Source: Bacillota bacterium | Lineage (GTDB): Bacteria > Bacillota > Dethiobacteria > DTU022 | NCBI GenBank assembly: GCA_011389985.1 | Contig: JAABTH010000003.1 | Coordinates: 86,829 to 150,828 of the forward strand | Reading direction: 5' to 3' | DNA: 64,000 nt | In this document: one piece after another, positions 29,429-38,565 of the stretch | Position numbering within the stretch: position 1 is the first letter of the stretch | Layout of the letters: the number at the start of each line of letters is the position of its first letter | Made by a program: the position numbers and the translations under genes | The notes under the pieces: generated by a model | Databases searched by the model: none | Seen by the model: only the letters and a program-made list of their open reading frames with translations | Told to the model about the DNA's origin: nothing

Positions 29429-29461
29429 AAAGGCCCCGGTCCTCCACTACCGGGGCTTTTC
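29429..29461 (+). terminator. Rho-independent terminator
   Basis: GCCCCGGT and ACCGGGGC stem flanked by AAA and TTTT, about 45 bp after the transglutaminase-like gene. Confidence 0.88.
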
Positions 29462-29559
29462 TTTGTACAAAACTATTTGATAGCAATCATATTAAGGGTT
29501 AAAATATATTTATCCGGAATATCTGCTTAAGAAAAAATAAAAGATTAATGGGAGGATTT

Positions 29560-30411
29560 ATGAAAAAAGAACTGGCGAAACCAATTAAAGCATACAAGAA
29601 CTTAGATTTTTTAAACAGCTCCGACGCTCGCACCATACGAATTCTGGCTGAATTTTTAGAACCGATGCAGCGTTTTAGCGCTGAAAAAGTAAGCAATACC
29701 ATTGTGTTTTTTGGATCTGCCCGAACAAAAAACCTTGAAGAAGCACAAAAGAATCTCAATGAATTAGAAAAAAAGCTGAAAGGCGAAAGTTCAAATGCAG
29801 ATCAAGGTTTTGAACAGGAGCTGGACGATGCCAGAAACCAGGTTTTCCTGGCCCGCTATTATGAAGATGCTGTTGACTTATCCAGGCGTCTTACTCAATG
29901 GGCCAATAATCCCGATTCCATCAACCGTTTTGTAATCTGCTCAGGTGGTGGACCGGGTATGATGGAAGCCGCTAACAGGGGTGCGATTGAAGGCGGAGGC
30001 AAATCAATCGGTTTAAACATCAGTATTCCAACCGAGCAATACGCCAATCCCTACATTACACCGGAGTTAAACTTCGAGTTCCATTACTTCTTTATGCGCA
30101 AATTCTGGTTTATCTATCTGGCCAAAGCGCTTGTTATTTTCCCCGGTGGATTTGGGACATTTGATGAGCTTTTTGAAGTTCTTACCCTGATCCAGACTGA
30201 AAAATTGCAGAAAGTTATGCCTATTGTAATTTATGGTAAAAAATACTGGGATCAAATTATTAACTTTGATAACATGGTCAAATTCGGAGTAATTGATCAA
30301 GCAGATCTCGATCTTCTTTATTTTTGTGACACTGTAGACGGAGCTTATAAATATCTGACTGAAGAATTATTAAAATTGTATCCTGAAAACAACAGGAACA
30401 CTATCTTGTAA
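29560..30411 (+). CDS. LOG family protein (TIGR00730-like)
   Basis: About 283 aa from ATG 29560, directly behind GGGAGGA; the track ATG at 29548 precedes that site. Rossmann-like fold with both family motifs: CSGGGPGMMEAANRGAIEGGG and PGGFGTFDELFEVLTLIQT. LOG proteins of short length release cytokinin-type bases from nucleotide monophosphates. This longer bacterial form has an extra N-terminal helical region (about 1-100) and is often annotated as a putative nucleotide-binding or Rossmann-fold protein. Physiological role unknown. Confidence 0.88.
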   Translation: MKKELAKPIKAYKNLDFLNSSDARTIRILAEFLEPMQRFSAEKVSNTIVFFGSARTKNLEEAQKNLNELEKKLKGESSNADQGFEQELDDARNQVFLARYYEDAVDLSRRLTQWANNPDSINRFVICSGGGPGMMEAANRGAIEGGGKSIGLNISIPTEQYANPYITPELNFEFHYFFMRKFWFIYLAKALVIFPGGFGTFDELFEVLTLIQTEKLQKVMPIVIYGKKYWDQIINFDNMVKFGVIDQADLDLLYFCDTVDGAYKYLTEELLKLYPENNRNTIL

Positions 30412-30600
30412 AGCTCAGATAGCACAAGGACTGATTATATGGTTTTATAATCTAAAGAGCGTTCAATAACAGGAAGTGTATGCTGATTCACTTTCTTTTA
30501 CAGGGTTAGAAGTTGCGATCACGAATCTTTCTGACAAGGGGGGTATTTTTGTAGCACAAATTTAAGGCAGCATTATGTTAACAGGAGGGTTGATCTATCT

Positions 30601-31137
30601 ATGTCTGATGTGATTATTCGCGCTGCTGAAGATAGCGATTTTAGGAAAATAGTAAAACTGAATGCAGATGAAATAAAAAATACAAGCCAAATGGATATTG
30701 AGCGGCTTCGGCATCTCGATGCAATATCTGCATACCACAAGGTTGTTGTTTGTGATGATAACCTAGCCGCTTTTATTCTGGCTATGAAAGACGATGCTCC
30801 CTACGATAATGATAATATTAAATGGTTTTTATCAAGGTATAAATCATTTTTATATATCGATCGAATAGTCGTTGCTCAAAAATACAAGGGCAGGGGAATC
30901 GGTTCTCTCTTATACAAGGATATTCTGAAATATGCCGGCAATGAAGCAATTCCTTTAATTGCCTGCGAGATAAATCTAGTTCCACCCAACAAACCATCGC
31001 TAGCCTTTCATGCAGGTTATGGTTTCAAAGAAGTGGGCAGAAAATGGCATGATAATGGCAAAAAGCAGCTTACAATGCAAATAAGAAAAGTGAACATGGC
31101 TTTGTCCGACAAAGAAAGTAAAAGTTATGGAGGATAA
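30601..31137 (+). CDS. GNAT family N-acetyltransferase
   Basis: 178 aa. Acetyl-CoA binding motif IDRIVVAQKYKGRGIGSLLYKDILKYA (R/Q-x-x-G-x-G), followed by CEINLVPPNKPSLAFHAGYGFKEVG. The N-terminal half (IRAAEDSDFRKIVKLN) is standard GNAT. Substrate not predictable. It overlaps the upstream edge of the cupin gene, whose ribosome binding site lies in its last codons, so the two are translated together. The 190 bp upstream, after the LOG gene, show no other feature. Confidence 0.85.
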   Translation: MSDVIIRAAEDSDFRKIVKLNADEIKNTSQMDIERLRHLDAISAYHKVVVCDDNLAAFILAMKDDAPYDNDNIKWFLSRYKSFLYIDRIVVAQKYKGRGIGSLLYKDILKYAGNEAIPLIACEINLVPPNKPSLAFHAGYGFKEVGRKWHDNGKKQLTMQIRKVNMALSDKESKSYGG

Positions 31138-31141
31138 TTTA

Positions 31142-31474
31142 ATGAACAACTATATGGTGAAGAATCAAAATGATAATTCATATGTTTTAATGGCGGAAGG
31201 AATAAGGCGCAATACTCTTGTGCACGGTGATAAAACAGTTTTCTGTAAGTTTAAACTTGATGAAGGAACCGCACTGCCTTTGCACCACCATCCTTACGAG
31301 CAGACTGGTTATCTTTTATCGGGCAAACTGCTTTTTACGATAGACGGTAATAAGCATGAAGTTACAGCTGGAGACAGCTGGTGTATTAAAGCAGATATCG
31401 AGCATAGCGCCGAGGTTATTGAAGATACTGTCTTAATTGAAGTCTTTGCTCCGGTCAGGAAAGATTACTTATAG
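31142..31474 (+). CDS. Small cupin-domain protein
   Basis: About 110 aa from ATG 31142, 7 nt after GGAGGAT; the track start lies before that site. A single cupin: LPLHHHPYEQTGYLLSGKLLFTIDG gives the HxH(x)nE metal motif and DSWCIKADIEHSAEVIEDTVLIEVFAP the second, with His. Such proteins are metal-dependent enzymes or sensors of small molecules; no specific activity can be claimed. Co-translated with the GNAT gene. Confidence 0.82.
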   Translation: MNNYMVKNQNDNSYVLMAEGIRRNTLVHGDKTVFCKFKLDEGTALPLHHHPYEQTGYLLSGKLLFTIDGNKHEVTAGDSWCIKADIEHSAEVIEDTVLIEVFAPVRKDYL

Positions 31475-31498
31475 CTGTATGGCTGGAATGTTAGCGGT

Positions 31499-31663
31499 TT
31501 AGTCGGATTGAGTTTTCTTCTTTGCAAGTAATTTTTCAAGTTCTAGTTCGAGATTCTCAAGCTCACTGAACATTGTTGGTTTTGGTGAATGGGCAGGCCA
31601 TCGTTTTTTTACCTCTTCGATTTTCCACCGGATATCTTCAATTTTACTGTCGATCGTAGCCAC
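31499..31663 (-). CDS. Small hypothetical coiled-coil protein
   Basis: 54 aa from GTG 31663, which has AAGAGGTGGATC upstream; the track start at 31711 lacks one. The sequence is highly charged and helical (SKIEDIRWKIEEVKKRWPAHSPKPTMFSELENLELELEKLLAKKK) with a Pro-rich break. The look is that of a real conserved small protein, but no function is recognised. It is convergent with the cupin gene. Confidence 0.6.
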   Translation of the reverse strand: MATIDSKIEDIRWKIEEVKKRWPAHSPKPTMFSELENLELELEKLLAKKKTQSD

Positions 31664-31841
31664 TAAGATCCACCTCTTAAAACAAAAATTTATTTGTAAA
31701 TAAACCATCAATATAAAAATTCGCCCGCTTTGCCTAAGATCCTTTTATTTGTTCTTGCTTAGAAAAGTTTAAAAGGTTTATTTTGTCTATTTGGCGAAAT
31801 TATAACAACAGATGTCTTTTATAGGGATAAGGGGTGTAATA

Positions 31842-34070
31842 ATGCATGCTTCAAACGGTAAAAAACAAAACAACCGGGTGGTAATTGTTTCAAACCGTTT
31901 ACCCGTAAGTGTTGCCAGAAATAATGGCAATTTAAAAATAACACCAAGTATAGGTGGTTTGGCGACAGGACTTTCCTCATTTCACCATGACAGCAATGGT
32001 TTGTGGGTTGGTTGGCCGGGGATAAGCCCAAGTGACAATGAAGAAAAAATAACCATGGAAGAAACTTTAAGGAGGGATTTTAGTTGCCTTCCCGTATACC
32101 TCTCGGCTGCTGATCTGAAAAAATATTATTACGGCTTTAGCAACAGAACCCTCTGGCCTTTATTTCATTATTTCACAACCTATTGCACATATGAAAAATC
32201 TGAATGGAAAGCTTACAGAAAAGTCAACCAGATGTTTTGTCGCCGACTGTTGGAAGTCATTGAACCGGGTGATATGATCTGGGTTCACGACTATCACCTG
32301 TTGCTTTTGCCCGATCTTCTGAGACAGGAAAATGTTGATGCAGCCATCGGCCTTTTTCTTCATATCCCTTTTCCTTCTATGGAAATTTTCCGTTACCTGC
32401 CTTGGAGGGAAGAGATTCTTAGGGGTATGCTTGGCGCTGATCTGATCGGTTTTCATACTTATGATTATACCAGGCATTTTCTTAGCAGCGTTCTGCGTAT
32501 CCTGGGGAGAGAACAGGAATACGGACAGGTTGTTGCTGGTAACAGATTGGTAAAGGCAGATACTTTTCCGATGGGAATAGATGCTCGAAAATATTCTGAA
32601 GCTGTAGATACTTCCACTGTAATTAAAGAGAAAAAGACTCTGAGGGAAAGGCTTAAAACAGAAAAAATCATCTTGTCTGTCGACAGGCTTGATTTTTCAA
32701 AAGGTATTCCTGAACGATTAAGAGCTTTTGAGCTATTTTTGGAGAAACAACCAAAATGGCATAACAAAATCACATTTGTAATGCTTTGTGTCCCTTCGAG
32801 GACTAAAGTGAAGCAGTATCAGCTCTTAAAACGAGAAATTGATGAACTTGTCGGCAGGATAAATGGGCGCTTTGGTCGTCCAGGCTGGCTGCCGATACTC
32901 TACATGTACAGGTCGGTTCCATTTGATGAACTGATTGCCCTATACAGCGAAGCAGACCTGGCCCTGGTAACCCCCTTGCGGGATGGTATGAACCTGGTTG
33001 CAAAGGAATACCTTGCCTGCCACAGCAAAACGGGCCTGGGTGTTCTTGTGTTAAGCGAAACAGCGGGCGCAGCAGCTGAACTTGGAGAAGCTATTATTGT
33101 AAATCCCAATGATATCGAGATGATTGCCGATGCTATCTCTCAGGGGCTGGAGATGTCAGCAGAAGATAAAAAAGCCGCAGTCAGCTTTATGTCCCGCCGT
33201 ATCGAAAAATATAATATATTTCGCTGGGCTGAAGACTTTATTGAGCATCTTTCACAGATTAGGGGACGTCATGAATTAAATAAGCAGCGATTTCTAAATA
33301 TAGATCTTCAGAGAACAGTAAAAAGTAGCTACATGAAGGCTAACACAAGGCTAATATTACTTGATTATGACGGCACCTTGGTTTCATTGAAGAAAAAGCC
33401 TGAACTGGCCAGACCATCGGCAGAGTTACTGAAACTACTATCTGCCCTGAAGGCCGATCCTAAAAATACTGTAGTGATAATAAGCGGCAGGGATAGAGAT
33501 TGCCTGTCAGAATGGATGAGTGGAACCGGTGTCGATTTGGTTGCAGAACATGGAACCTGGCTTCGCGAGGCAGATTGGAATGAATGGCAGATCAAGGAAG
33601 AAGGGCTAAACGATCAATGGAAAAAGAATTTTTACCCCATCCTGGAGATGTTCAGTGAAAGAACACCCGGATCTTTTGTTGAAGAGAAAACCTATGCCCT
33701 GGTTTGGCACTACCGTAAAGCTGAACCTGAGCTTGGCGCGCTGAGGGCCAAAGAGTTAATGGATGCTCTGCACGATATGTTATCTGGAACTTCATTACAG
33801 GTTTTACGCGGCAGCAAGGTTGTAGAGATCAAACCGGCAGGGGTAAATAAGGGCAAAGCCGCCATGCACTGGATTGACAAAAAAGAAAAATGGGATTTTA
33901 TACTCTCTATGGGTGATGACTGGACCGATGAAGATATCTTTGCAGTTATGCCTGACAAGACCTGGAGTATCAGAGTTGGTTTCAAGCCTTTTACCAGGGC
34001 TAATTATTTTATGGAATCACCGGAAGAGGTTGTGAACCTGCTTAATACCCTTGTTAATGATATAAAGTGA
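31842..34070 (+). CDS. Fused trehalose-6-phosphate synthase / trehalose-6-phosphate phosphatase
   Basis: 742 aa from ATG 31842 (AAGGGG 7 nt upstream). N-terminal GT20 synthase (about 10-465): RVVIVSNRLPVSV, GGLATGL, WVHDYHLLLLPDLLR, FLHIPFPS, DLIGFHTYDYTRHFL, RLDFSKGIPERLRAFE and TPLRDGMNLVAKEY. C-terminal HAD phosphatase (about 490-740): LILLDYDGTLVSL with the nucleophile Asp, VIISGRDRD, LVAEHGTWLR and SMGDDWTDEDIF. It makes trehalose-6-phosphate from UDP- or NDP-glucose and glucose-6-phosphate and dephosphorylates it to trehalose, a compatible solute. The single-chain OtsA-OtsB form makes the pathway complete here; the MscS-type channel at 39357 also relates to osmotic balance. Confidence 0.95.
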   Translation: MHASNGKKQNNRVVIVSNRLPVSVARNNGNLKITPSIGGLATGLSSFHHDSNGLWVGWPGISPSDNEEKITMEETLRRDFSCLPVYLSAADLKKYYYGFSNRTLWPLFHYFTTYCTYEKSEWKAYRKVNQMFCRRLLEVIEPGDMIWVHDYHLLLLPDLLRQENVDAAIGLFLHIPFPSMEIFRYLPWREEILRGMLGADLIGFHTYDYTRHFLSSVLRILGREQEYGQVVAGNRLVKADTFPMGIDARKYSEAVDTSTVIKEKKTLRERLKTEKIILSVDRLDFSKGIPERLRAFELFLEKQPKWHNKITFVMLCVPSRTKVKQYQLLKREIDELVGRINGRFGRPGWLPILYMYRSVPFDELIALYSEADLALVTPLRDGMNLVAKEYLACHSKTGLGVLVLSETAGAAAELGEAIIVNPNDIEMIADAISQGLEMSAEDKKAAVSFMSRRIEKYNIFRWAEDFIEHLSQIRGRHELNKQRFLNIDLQRTVKSSYMKANTRLILLDYDGTLVSLKKKPELARPSAELLKLLSALKADPKNTVVIISGRDRDCLSEWMSGTGVDLVAEHGTWLREADWNEWQIKEEGLNDQWKKNFYPILEMFSERTPGSFVEEKTYALVWHYRKAEPELGALRAKELMDALHDMLSGTSLQVLRGSKVVEIKPAGVNKGKAAMHWIDKKEKWDFILSMGDDWTDEDIFAVMPDKTWSIRVGFKPFTRANYFMESPEEVVNLLNTLVNDIK

Positions 34071-34446
34071 ACTCATTTGCAGTAATAACCCTTTCTAAAA
34101 GACTGACTAACTGAAGTCGCCGATTTCGATCAAAGAGCGCTATACTTTTAAAACAGCAGATTAAGATACGGATTTATCGAGGTATGCGTTTTAATATAGT
34201 TAAAATACTATAGATAGATTCATATTTTCTTAAATTATAGCAGGTATAATTTACTCTTGGTTGAATTATTACATTATGTTAGTGGCGGGCATGGCCGGGG
34301 TTTTCTATAGATCATTTGGTGGAAAGGAAAAAACATTCTTGGCTTTATTTTGCATTCACTGGTAAATGCGTCATATGTTCAGTAAGTCGGAATTAATATA
34401 GCATGGCTTAGTCGGATCAAAGTGTAAAAATACAGGGGATGAGTTT

Positions 34447-35004
34447 ATGAATGAAAAACTTGGGAAAAAAATAAAAGAGATACGTACTTCCAAAGGACTA
34501 AAACTTAAAGATTTAAGCAAAAAAACAAATCTTTCTATCGGGTTTCTATCGCTAATCGAAAGGGGCCTTACTTCAGCAGGGCTTGCTTCATTACAGAGCA
34601 TTGCCGATGCGCTCGAAGTTGATATAACTTATTTTTTAAGTGCCTGGAGCAAAAACAGCAAGAAAAAAGTCTTACGTAGTTACGAACATGAAGCATTTCG
34701 AATCGACGATTCAAATTTTGTTTATTTTAGTCTTGCCGGTGACTTTGAGAATAAAACAATTGATCCAATGATTGTGCTGCTTCTTCCCGGTGAATCGAGA
34801 GAGAAAGTACTGCCCTACCTTCATCAGGGAGAAGAATTTATCTATGTCCTCGAAGGTGTCTTGACATTTTTAGTTGAGGATAAAGAGTATGAAATGAATC
34901 CAGGCGATTCAATTCATATTCCTTCAACGGTACCTCATAACTGGGCCAACCTGACCAGTAAACTGGTTAAAGCACTTTGTGTGGTTTCGCCGAAAATATT
35001 GTAG
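34447..35004 (+). CDS. XRE-family regulator with C-terminal cupin
   Basis: 185 aa. N-terminal helix-turn-helix (about 5-60: LGKKIKEIRTSKGLKLKDLSKKTNLSIGFLSLIERGLTSAGLASLQSIADAL) and C-terminal cupin (about 110-180: LHQGEEFIYVLEGVLTFLVEDKEYEMNPGDSIHIPSTVPHNWANL). This class (like PuuR or SutR) usually controls amino acid or polyamine use. It sits about 90 bp before the M24 peptidase gene. The 375 bp before it (34071-34446) contain no gene that I can support and no obvious remnant; a TATAAT near 34243 lacks a clear -35. Confidence 0.9.
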   Translation: MNEKLGKKIKEIRTSKGLKLKDLSKKTNLSIGFLSLIERGLTSAGLASLQSIADALEVDITYFLSAWSKNSKKKVLRSYEHEAFRIDDSNFVYFSLAGDFENKTIDPMIVLLLPGESREKVLPYLHQGEEFIYVLEGVLTFLVEDKEYEMNPGDSIHIPSTVPHNWANLTSKLVKALCVVSPKIL

Positions 35005-35096
35005 TCAGAAGCATTTCCAACATAACAAATGCAGAGTATTCATCGCTGCTAAACAGTAATTTTCGATCTGTGTACAAATATGGCGGAGGTAGTTTA

Positions 35097-36197
35097 ATGG
35101 ATTCAGTTTTTGGCAAAAGACGTAATAGAACACTCAAATATATTATTGAGCAGGGCATGGATAAAGCTGTTATTATCAATCCTCAGAATATTTGTTACCT
35201 GACCGGAATCAGAGTGGTCCCCTATGAACGGCTCTTTTTACTGATCATTGATGCAATAAACAAAAGCTGCAGCTTTGTTCTCCCAAATGTTGATAAAGAA
35301 CTGCCCCTGGAATCCTCAATAATTAAGGTTTTGTATGTAGATGAAGATGATCCCGCAAATGTTCTTAAAGAAGCTTTGGGAGAATTTAATATACTGGGGG
35401 TCGAAATGGGTAAAATAACCCTTGATCTTGAAGCCAGGATCAGAAATTGCAGCCATAAAGTGGAAATGCAGGACATTGGCCAGGCATTAAGTCAGTTTCG
35501 CCTCCGTAAAGACAGTGAAGAAATAAGTCATATTAAAAGAGCAATTTCATACAGCGACCAGGTATTTAATGAAATCAGGGAAAAAATTAAGCCGGGTATC
35601 ACCGAGAAGACGATCCTGGCCGATATCTTTAGCATGATCTCCGCCAAAGAAGGTGCGGTTACAAACCCTTTTATAATACAGGCTTTATGCGGTGAACACA
35701 CTGCAAGCCCTCATGGTGAACCCGGAGATAGACAGCTCAAGCAGGGTGATCCCCTGACCATTGATTTCAGTGTATGTTATGCATATTACTGGTCTGATCT
35801 AACACGAACGTTTTTTCTCGGGCAACCTGATCCGCGTATGGAAATAATCTATAAAATTAATCTTGCTGCCCAAGAGAAAGCTTTGGAAAAAATAAAACCG
35901 GGAGTAAGAATAAAAGAGCTTGATCTTGCTGCCCGTTCATTTGTTGAAAAGGCCGGTTATGGTAAATATTACTTGCATAGAACAGGCCATGGCATCGGCC
36001 TTGATGTTCACGAACATCCGAATCTGCACAGCATAAACGAAGATTATCTCGAAGAAGGGATGACCTTTACCGTTGAACCGGGTATTTATGTTCCGGGATT
36101 AGGTGGAGTACGCATAGAGGATAATGTACTGGTAACGGCTGATGGTGTGGAGATTCTCAGTAGTTACCCGAAAGAATTCAAATCAATGGTCCTTTAA
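35097..36197 (+). CDS. M24 family metallopeptidase (Xaa-Pro aminopeptidase/prolidase-like)
   Basis: About 366 aa from ATG 35097, with GGAGGT 7 nt upstream; the track start at 34977 overlaps the regulator. Creatinase-like N-terminal domain, then the pita-bread fold with all five metal ligands: Asp in LTIDFSVCYAYYWSDLTRTFFLG (two Asp), His in HRTGHGIGLDVHEHP, Glu in FTVEPGIYVPG and Glu in GVRIEDNVLVT. It probably removes N-terminal residues next to proline or cleaves X-Pro dipeptides in the cytoplasm. The upstream XRE-cupin gene may regulate it. Confidence 0.92.
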   Translation: MDSVFGKRRNRTLKYIIEQGMDKAVIINPQNICYLTGIRVVPYERLFLLIIDAINKSCSFVLPNVDKELPLESSIIKVLYVDEDDPANVLKEALGEFNILGVEMGKITLDLEARIRNCSHKVEMQDIGQALSQFRLRKDSEEISHIKRAISYSDQVFNEIREKIKPGITEKTILADIFSMISAKEGAVTNPFIIQALCGEHTASPHGEPGDRQLKQGDPLTIDFSVCYAYYWSDLTRTFFLGQPDPRMEIIYKINLAAQEKALEKIKPGVRIKELDLAARSFVEKAGYGKYYLHRTGHGIGLDVHEHPNLHSINEDYLEEGMTFTVEPGIYVPGLGGVRIEDNVLVTADGVEILSSYPKEFKSMVL

Positions 36198-36200
36198 TAT

Positions 36201-36476
36201 CTATCTCTCCATAAGTAATGAAATCAATCTGCCGCTCAGATATTCCCGTGAGAGCCAGATAAAAAAGACTATACTTATATAAGAAAAAATTATTGCTGCC
36301 TGATCTGTATTGTCTAGATAGTAAAATTCTGAAAAACCGGTTATTGTAATCCGAACAGCTAAAAATAAGGCACAGACTATAACTACCCACCCGAAAAGTG
36401 GTATAAGCCACACAGTTGCCAGGGCAAAAAGGTAAAAGAGAGAGCTTGTTGCATTTCCCGGGAAATAGTGGTTTAA
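36201..36476 (-). pseudogene. C-terminal remnant resembling a PAP2-family membrane phosphatase
   Basis: The minus-strand frame is open from 36476 to the stop at 36201, 91 codons, starting immediately after an in-frame TAA and with no start codon or binding site. It reads NHYFPGNATSSLFYLFALATVW and then three hydrophobic segments ending LISLLMER. The FPGNATSS block resembles the FPSGHAT motif of PAP2 phosphatases, but His is missing and the N-terminal half is absent, where the typA leader lies. The track lists only the last 70 residues as an ORF. I read it as a decayed fragment; an intact short membrane protein from GTG 36413 is the alternative. Confidence 0.45.
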
Positions 36477-36538
36477 TTAAGTTCTGCCGCTAACCAGTGG
36501 CATATTAAATGTTTGCGAAGATGGGAACGGTGAGTTTT

Positions 36539-38362
36539 TTGGTAGATAAAACACAGGGGCACCTGCGCAATATTGCAATAATTGCTCATGTTGATCATGG
36601 AAAAACTACATTAGTCGATGGATTACTTCGCCAGGCGGGTATTTTCCGGGACAATGAAAAAGTGATTGAAAGAGTTATGGATTCAAATGATCTTGAAAGG
36701 GAACGCGGCATAACGATCCTATCAAAGAACACTGCTGTCCATTATGGAGATACCAAAATTAATATTGTTGATACACCCGGTCATGCTGATTTTGGTGGTG
36801 AAGTTGAGCGGGTCTTAAGAATGGTTGATGGCGCACTCTTACTGGTAGATGCTTTTGAAGGGCCCATGGCTCAAACCAAGTTTGTATTGCGTAAAGCGCT
36901 TGAGGTAGGGTTACGCATCATTGTAGTTATTAATAAAATAGATCGACCTGATGCCCGTTCAGAAGAAGTGCTTAATGAAGTTTTTGATCTTTTTGTAGAA
37001 CTTGAAGCAGCAGATTGGCAGCTTGATTTTCCAGTTATCTATGCCGATGCGAGGAAGGGTATCGCCGTATCTGATCCTCATGAAAAAGGCTGTAACTTAC
37101 AGCCGCTTTTCGAACTTATAACAGCTGAAATACCACCACCGGTTGCCGATCCTGAAGGCAGTCTGCAGCTGCAGATCAATACGCTTGATTACGACGATTA
37201 TGTCGGAAGAATTGCAATCGGGCGCATTCGTAATGGTTATTTAGAAGGTGGTAGGCAGATAGCATTATGCAAGCAGGACAACCAGGCTGAAATCTTAAAA
37301 ATCGGCAAGCTATGGACTTATGAAGGATTAAAACGCCGCGAAACTGCATGGGCCGAAGCTGGTGACATAGTAGCAGTTGCAGGTTTGGGACAAGTTAATA
37401 TAGGTGAAACTGTATGCGATCCGGATTATCCGCAGCCTATGCCTTTGCTTGCCGTGGATGAACCTACCTTGACTATGAACTTCATGGTAAACGACAGCCC
37501 TTTTGCCGGGCGCGAGGGAAAATATATAACTTCGCGACAGTTGCGTGCCCGGCTTTGGAAAGAAGCAGAAACAAATGTGAGTCTGAAGGTGGCAGAAACA
37601 GAATCTCCTGATTCTTTTGAGGTATCCGGTCGTGGCGAGCTGCACCTTGGAATTTTGATTGAAACAATGAGGCGCGAAGGTTATGAGCTCCAGATATCAA
37701 AACCAAAACCTATCTTAAAAACTATCGATAGTAAACTCTGCGAGCCATACGAAAGATTGTTTCTAAATGTGCCCGAGGTACATTCAGGCAGAGTGATTGA
37801 AAACCTGGGTGGACGTTTTGGCGATATGCAGAATATGCAGCCGGCAGGAGAAAACAATGTAAAGCTTGAGTTCTTAATTCCAGCCCGGGGGTTAATCGGT
37901 TTTCGTTCAGAACTATTAACCGATACCAGGGGTGAGGGAATTATGCATCACCTCTTCAGTCATTATGGGCCCTGGAAAGGTGATTTAATTGGAAGAAGGC
38001 GCGGCGTTCTTATCGCATTTGAAAGCGGTGAAGCAACTCCCTATGGTATTCATAATGTAGAAGATCGGGGCATATTTTTCATACATCCCAATGATCAGGT
38101 TTATACAGGAATGATCGTTGGTGAACATACCCGGGAAAATGATCTTGACGTAAATATATGTAAGAAAAAGCACCTAACCAACATTCGCTCCAGCAGTGCT
38201 GATGATGCAATCCGCCTGGCGCCGCCGGTTTTATACACATTGGAAAAAGCGATGGAATATATTGCAGACGATGAGCTGGTAGAAGTTACTCCTACAGATA
38301 TACGCATGCGTAAAAAAATTCTTGATCGCAATAAACGGGAGCGAGCTGTTAAGCGCAGCTGA
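36539..38362 (+). CDS. typA: Translational GTPase TypA/BipA
   Basis: About 607 aa from TTG 36539, preceded by GGTGAG and placing the usual short leader before RNIAIIAHVDHGKTTL; the track ATG at 36509 adds ten residues without a clear binding site. G-domain motifs AHVDHGKTTLVDGLL (G1), RGITILSKN (G2), DTPGHADFGGEVER (G3) and NKIDRPDAR (G4), then EF-G-like domains and the TypA-specific C-terminus (IPARGLIGFRSELLTDTRGEG, GEATPYGIHNVEDRGIFFI). It binds the ribosome and helps 50S assembly under stress. Confidence 0.96.
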   Translation: MVDKTQGHLRNIAIIAHVDHGKTTLVDGLLRQAGIFRDNEKVIERVMDSNDLERERGITILSKNTAVHYGDTKINIVDTPGHADFGGEVERVLRMVDGALLLVDAFEGPMAQTKFVLRKALEVGLRIIVVINKIDRPDARSEEVLNEVFDLFVELEAADWQLDFPVIYADARKGIAVSDPHEKGCNLQPLFELITAEIPPPVADPEGSLQLQINTLDYDDYVGRIAIGRIRNGYLEGGRQIALCKQDNQAEILKIGKLWTYEGLKRRETAWAEAGDIVAVAGLGQVNIGETVCDPDYPQPMPLLAVDEPTLTMNFMVNDSPFAGREGKYITSRQLRARLWKEAETNVSLKVAETESPDSFEVSGRGELHLGILIETMRREGYELQISKPKPILKTIDSKLCEPYERLFLNVPEVHSGRVIENLGGRFGDMQNMQPAGENNVKLEFLIPARGLIGFRSELLTDTRGEGIMHHLFSHYGPWKGDLIGRRRGVLIAFESGEATPYGIHNVEDRGIFFIHPNDQVYTGMIVGEHTRENDLDVNICKKKHLTNIRSSSADDAIRLAPPVLYTLEKAMEYIADDELVEVTPTDIRMRKKILDRNKRERAVKRS

Positions 38363-38461
38363 TGTTGGAAAAGAAACCCCTGCTCAGCCCTTACTGATTT
38401 CCGCTATTTTTGAAATATGCCAGTCTGTAGTTGCGTCTAATAAACAATTCGCTTAATTGAG

Positions 38462-38484
38462 AACTTCTCTGAATTAGAGGAGTT
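38462..38484 (+). other. Hairpin after typA
   Basis: AACTTCTCT and AGAGGAGTT pair over 9 bp with one G-U, loop GAATT. It is not followed by a T-run. It hides an AGGAG sequence in front of a 14-codon ORF that I do not believe is a gene. Role unknown. Confidence 0.3.
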
Positions 38485-38565
38485 TAAATGAGGTTGGTAG
38501 AACTATTTGTGCATAAAGCAGATTATCAGTAAAAGCGCGCAGAATTCTGCCTGGAGGTGGCTGTT

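Noticed and set aside
38490-38534. 14-codon ORF after AGAGGAG downstream of typA
   Set aside because: Very short, no recognisable peptide, hairpin hides the binding site.
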